From: Margaritifera margaritifera
Taxonomy: Eukaryota > Mollusca > Bivalvia > Unionida > Margaritiferidae
DNA length: 64,000 nucleotides
Direction: 5' to 3'
NCBI GenBank assembly: GCA_029931535.1
Contig: JAQPZY010000789.1
Coordinates: 62,001 to 126,000 of the forward strand
Positions within the stretch are counted from its first letter, which is position 1. Each line of letters begins with the position of its first letter. A model generated the notes under the pieces. The model was not told where the DNA came from, ran no database searches, and saw nothing but the letters and a program-made list of their open reading frames with translations. The position numbers and the translations under genes were made by a program. Positions 62,298 to 64,000 of this stretch are shown here, piece by piece.

Positions 62298-64000
62298 ATG
62301 ATTTTTGAAACTACAATGTCAATTTTATTTTTTTACATATGTAAACTAAGTGTAACAATGGCTTTAAATTTACTTTTATGGAATGTCAGAGGCATAATAT
62401 CATCAACAATATGTCTCGGCAATTTATTGGATCAGTATGACTGTGACATTGCATTCATAAATGAACACAAGCTTCGTCCACAAAATGCATCGTTTATGGA
62501 TTCCATACATTCCAAATATGCAACTTTTACCTGTTGCCAGGAGACATCAGATCCCTTCGGGCCAATCAAATGTGGCAAATCAGGGGTCTCAATTATGATT
62601 AAAAAACAACTGGAACAAAAAATTGTACCAATGGAAAACATAAACGACAGAATTATAGGTGCAAAGCTTGTTGGTCTCTCTCACAAACCTCTATACTTAA
62701 TCTGTGTCTACATGCCCTCAGAGAACGATATTAAGCACTACCGTGAAATAATTGAGATTCTTGATGACTTGTACGAGCACCTCTCGGAAGAGGGGCATGT
62801 CATTATTGCAGGTGACATGAACGCAAGTTTGATAGACTGCTCTAGAGTTAACGCCCGTAAATGTAAAGAATTAAAGGACTTCGTGGGCCGAAATCAGATA
62901 AAGGCGATAAATACTGCACCAAACTGTATCGGTCCAAAATATTCATATGCCCCTTTTCAAACCATGCTCGATTACATATTGACTGACAGCATCGTTAGCT
63001 CCAGTGTTAAACGTTGTGAAATAATCCAGGAAGGTACAATTTCTACAGCATCAGACCACTTACCTGTATTCTGTTCAGTTCCGATCCAAAACAATATAAT
63101 CTCAAAGGCATCGAAACTGCACGACCTAATGGCATGGCACAAAGTCGGCAACAACGAGATTGGTCACTATCAAAACGCACTAGCACGTAACTTACAAGAC
63201 CGCCTAACAAGAGAGATTAACGGTCCGCACGAAATAGACCGACTGTGCACTGATATAACTGAATGCATGCTACAAGCTGAAAGAGATGCGCTTCCCATTA
63301 AGCGTTTTAACCCACACACGAAGCCATACTGGAATGAAACATTAAAGCGGAGTCATAAAATAGAACGTGAAGCACGCATATTCTGGGTGAAACAAGGCCA
63401 GCCAAGAGGCTTGCTGCACGAAACATATGTTCTATATAAAAAAGCAAAGCGTGAATTCAGGAACGCTCAACGAATAGCTAGTGAATCTTTTCTGAATAAC
63501 TCCCTGAATGAAATTCAAGAAGTAACCGAATGCGATTTACGCCTTTTTTTGGCATCTAATTAAAAAGAGCAAACCGAACAAACACAATTCTTGTGTTGAA
63601 ATTTGTTATGGTGGTAAGACCTATTCTGACCCACCTTCGGTAGCTGGTGTTTTTGCAGATTTTTTTTCTGAATTGTACACACCGAAAGATTATGATATTT
63701 ATGACAAAGACTTTTATAACTCAGTAGAGAAAACAATCTGTGATCTCAAACATTATTCTAAGAAGCACGTACATAGACAAGAAACTTTAGATGATGAAAT
63801 CTCTGAGCAAGAACTATGCAGCGCACTTCGTACGTTAAAAAAGTCGAAAGCTCCAAGTCATGATCACCTTCAAAATGAGCACCTTATCTATGATGGTCCT
63901 CAGCTAAATAAAACAATCTTAAAATTGTTCAACTCGATATTAAAGCATGAATATATACCAAGTACATGGAGAAGAGGTCTTACCGTGACCATCTACAAAG
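62298..64000 (+). pseudogene. LINE ORF2 (endonuclease + reverse transcriptase), frameshifted, partial
   Basis: The first ATG is at 62298; a second, MALNLLLWNVRG at 62358, fits LINE ORF2 starts better. AP-endonuclease landmarks are all present: WNVRG, INEHKL, VYMPSEND, IIAGDMNASL, LDYILT and ASDHLPVFC, so the catalytic Asn, Glu, Asp and His are kept. A T7 run (63544-63550) ends the frame at TAA (63561-63563). With one T fewer the next frame would continue open to the window end, and that frame carries KSKAPSHDH, NEHLIYDGPQ, LFNSIL and IPSTWRRGLTVTIYK, the N-terminal RT motifs. The FADD catalytic box lies beyond 64000. The shift may be a real mutation or a homopolymer error. Confidence 0.85.

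Larger units (their letters stand above)
60304..64000 (+). mobile_element. Non-LTR retrotransposon (APE-type LINE), cut by window end
   Basis: Two consecutive plus-strand ORFs, the second with AP-like endonuclease and the beginning of reverse transcriptase, define a LINE of the Jockey/CR1-like group; I cannot fix the clade from the part visible. The long open frames and single frameshift suggest a young copy. The 5' end is not marked; it may include the short frame at 60106-60303. Confidence 0.88.

Overview
This is a 64 kb window of AT-rich animal nuclear DNA. It is almost certainly from a mollusc. The evidence is one gene with short exons and long GT-AG introns, dozens of (TA)n, (GA)n and (GATA)n microsatellites, tRNA-derived SINEs, a SINE-like repeat ending in a GGCGTTAAAC-type tail of the kind common in mollusc genomes, and degraded Maverick/Polinton, Harbinger, pogo and non-LTR elements. 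Nothing looks bacterial. I cannot name the species.

The only gene I can assemble with confidence lies on the minus strand from 47013 back to 22353. Nine coding exons join in a consistent phase (1443 nt, 480 codons plus stop). They give a signal peptide, a WSC domain split over exons 2-4, a second Cys-containing extracellular module (exons 5-6) that I do not recognise, a Ser/Thr-rich stalk (exon 7), one transmembrane helix (exon 8) and a long lysine-rich cytoplasmic tail (exon 9). This resembles the layout of fungal Wsc wall-stress sensors, inside an animal genome. A possible alternative first exon (41295-41181) would bypass the WSC domain. A diverged copy of the first exon (56234-56177) has ATA in place of ATG and has lost the TATA box.

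Region by region: 1-3.1 kb is intergenic with microsatellites. 3.1-9.1 kb is a decayed Maverick/Polinton on the minus strand, with remnants of a protein-primed DNA polymerase B, a packaging-type ATPase and a small conserved Polinton-type ORF, interrupted by a short-period tandem array. 11.8-13.0 kb is a second DNA polymerase B relic of a different type (plus strand). 13.2-14.5 kb is a composite direct repeat. 16.04-16.19 kb is a near-perfect inverted repeat. 19.9-21.0 kb is a ~100-bp minisatellite that flips orientation. 22.3-47.0 kb is the WSC-receptor gene; intron 7 carries a relic of a retroviral-type integrase with a chromodomain. 47-60 kb is intergenic, with SINEs, a Harbinger transposase fragment, a pogo/Tigger-like element inserted into a tRNA-like sequence, the duplicated first exon, a ~135-bp tandem repeat and a third polymerase B fragment. 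60.3-64 kb is the 5' part of a non-LTR retrotransposon (ORF1, then ORF2 with APE endonuclease and the start of reverse transcriptase), cut by the window end and carrying one frameshift in a T7 run.

The mobile elements and the receptor gene share the locus; I see no functional link between them. The least ordinary items are the receptor architecture, its duplicated dead promoter/first exon, and the number of Maverick-type relics in a short interval.
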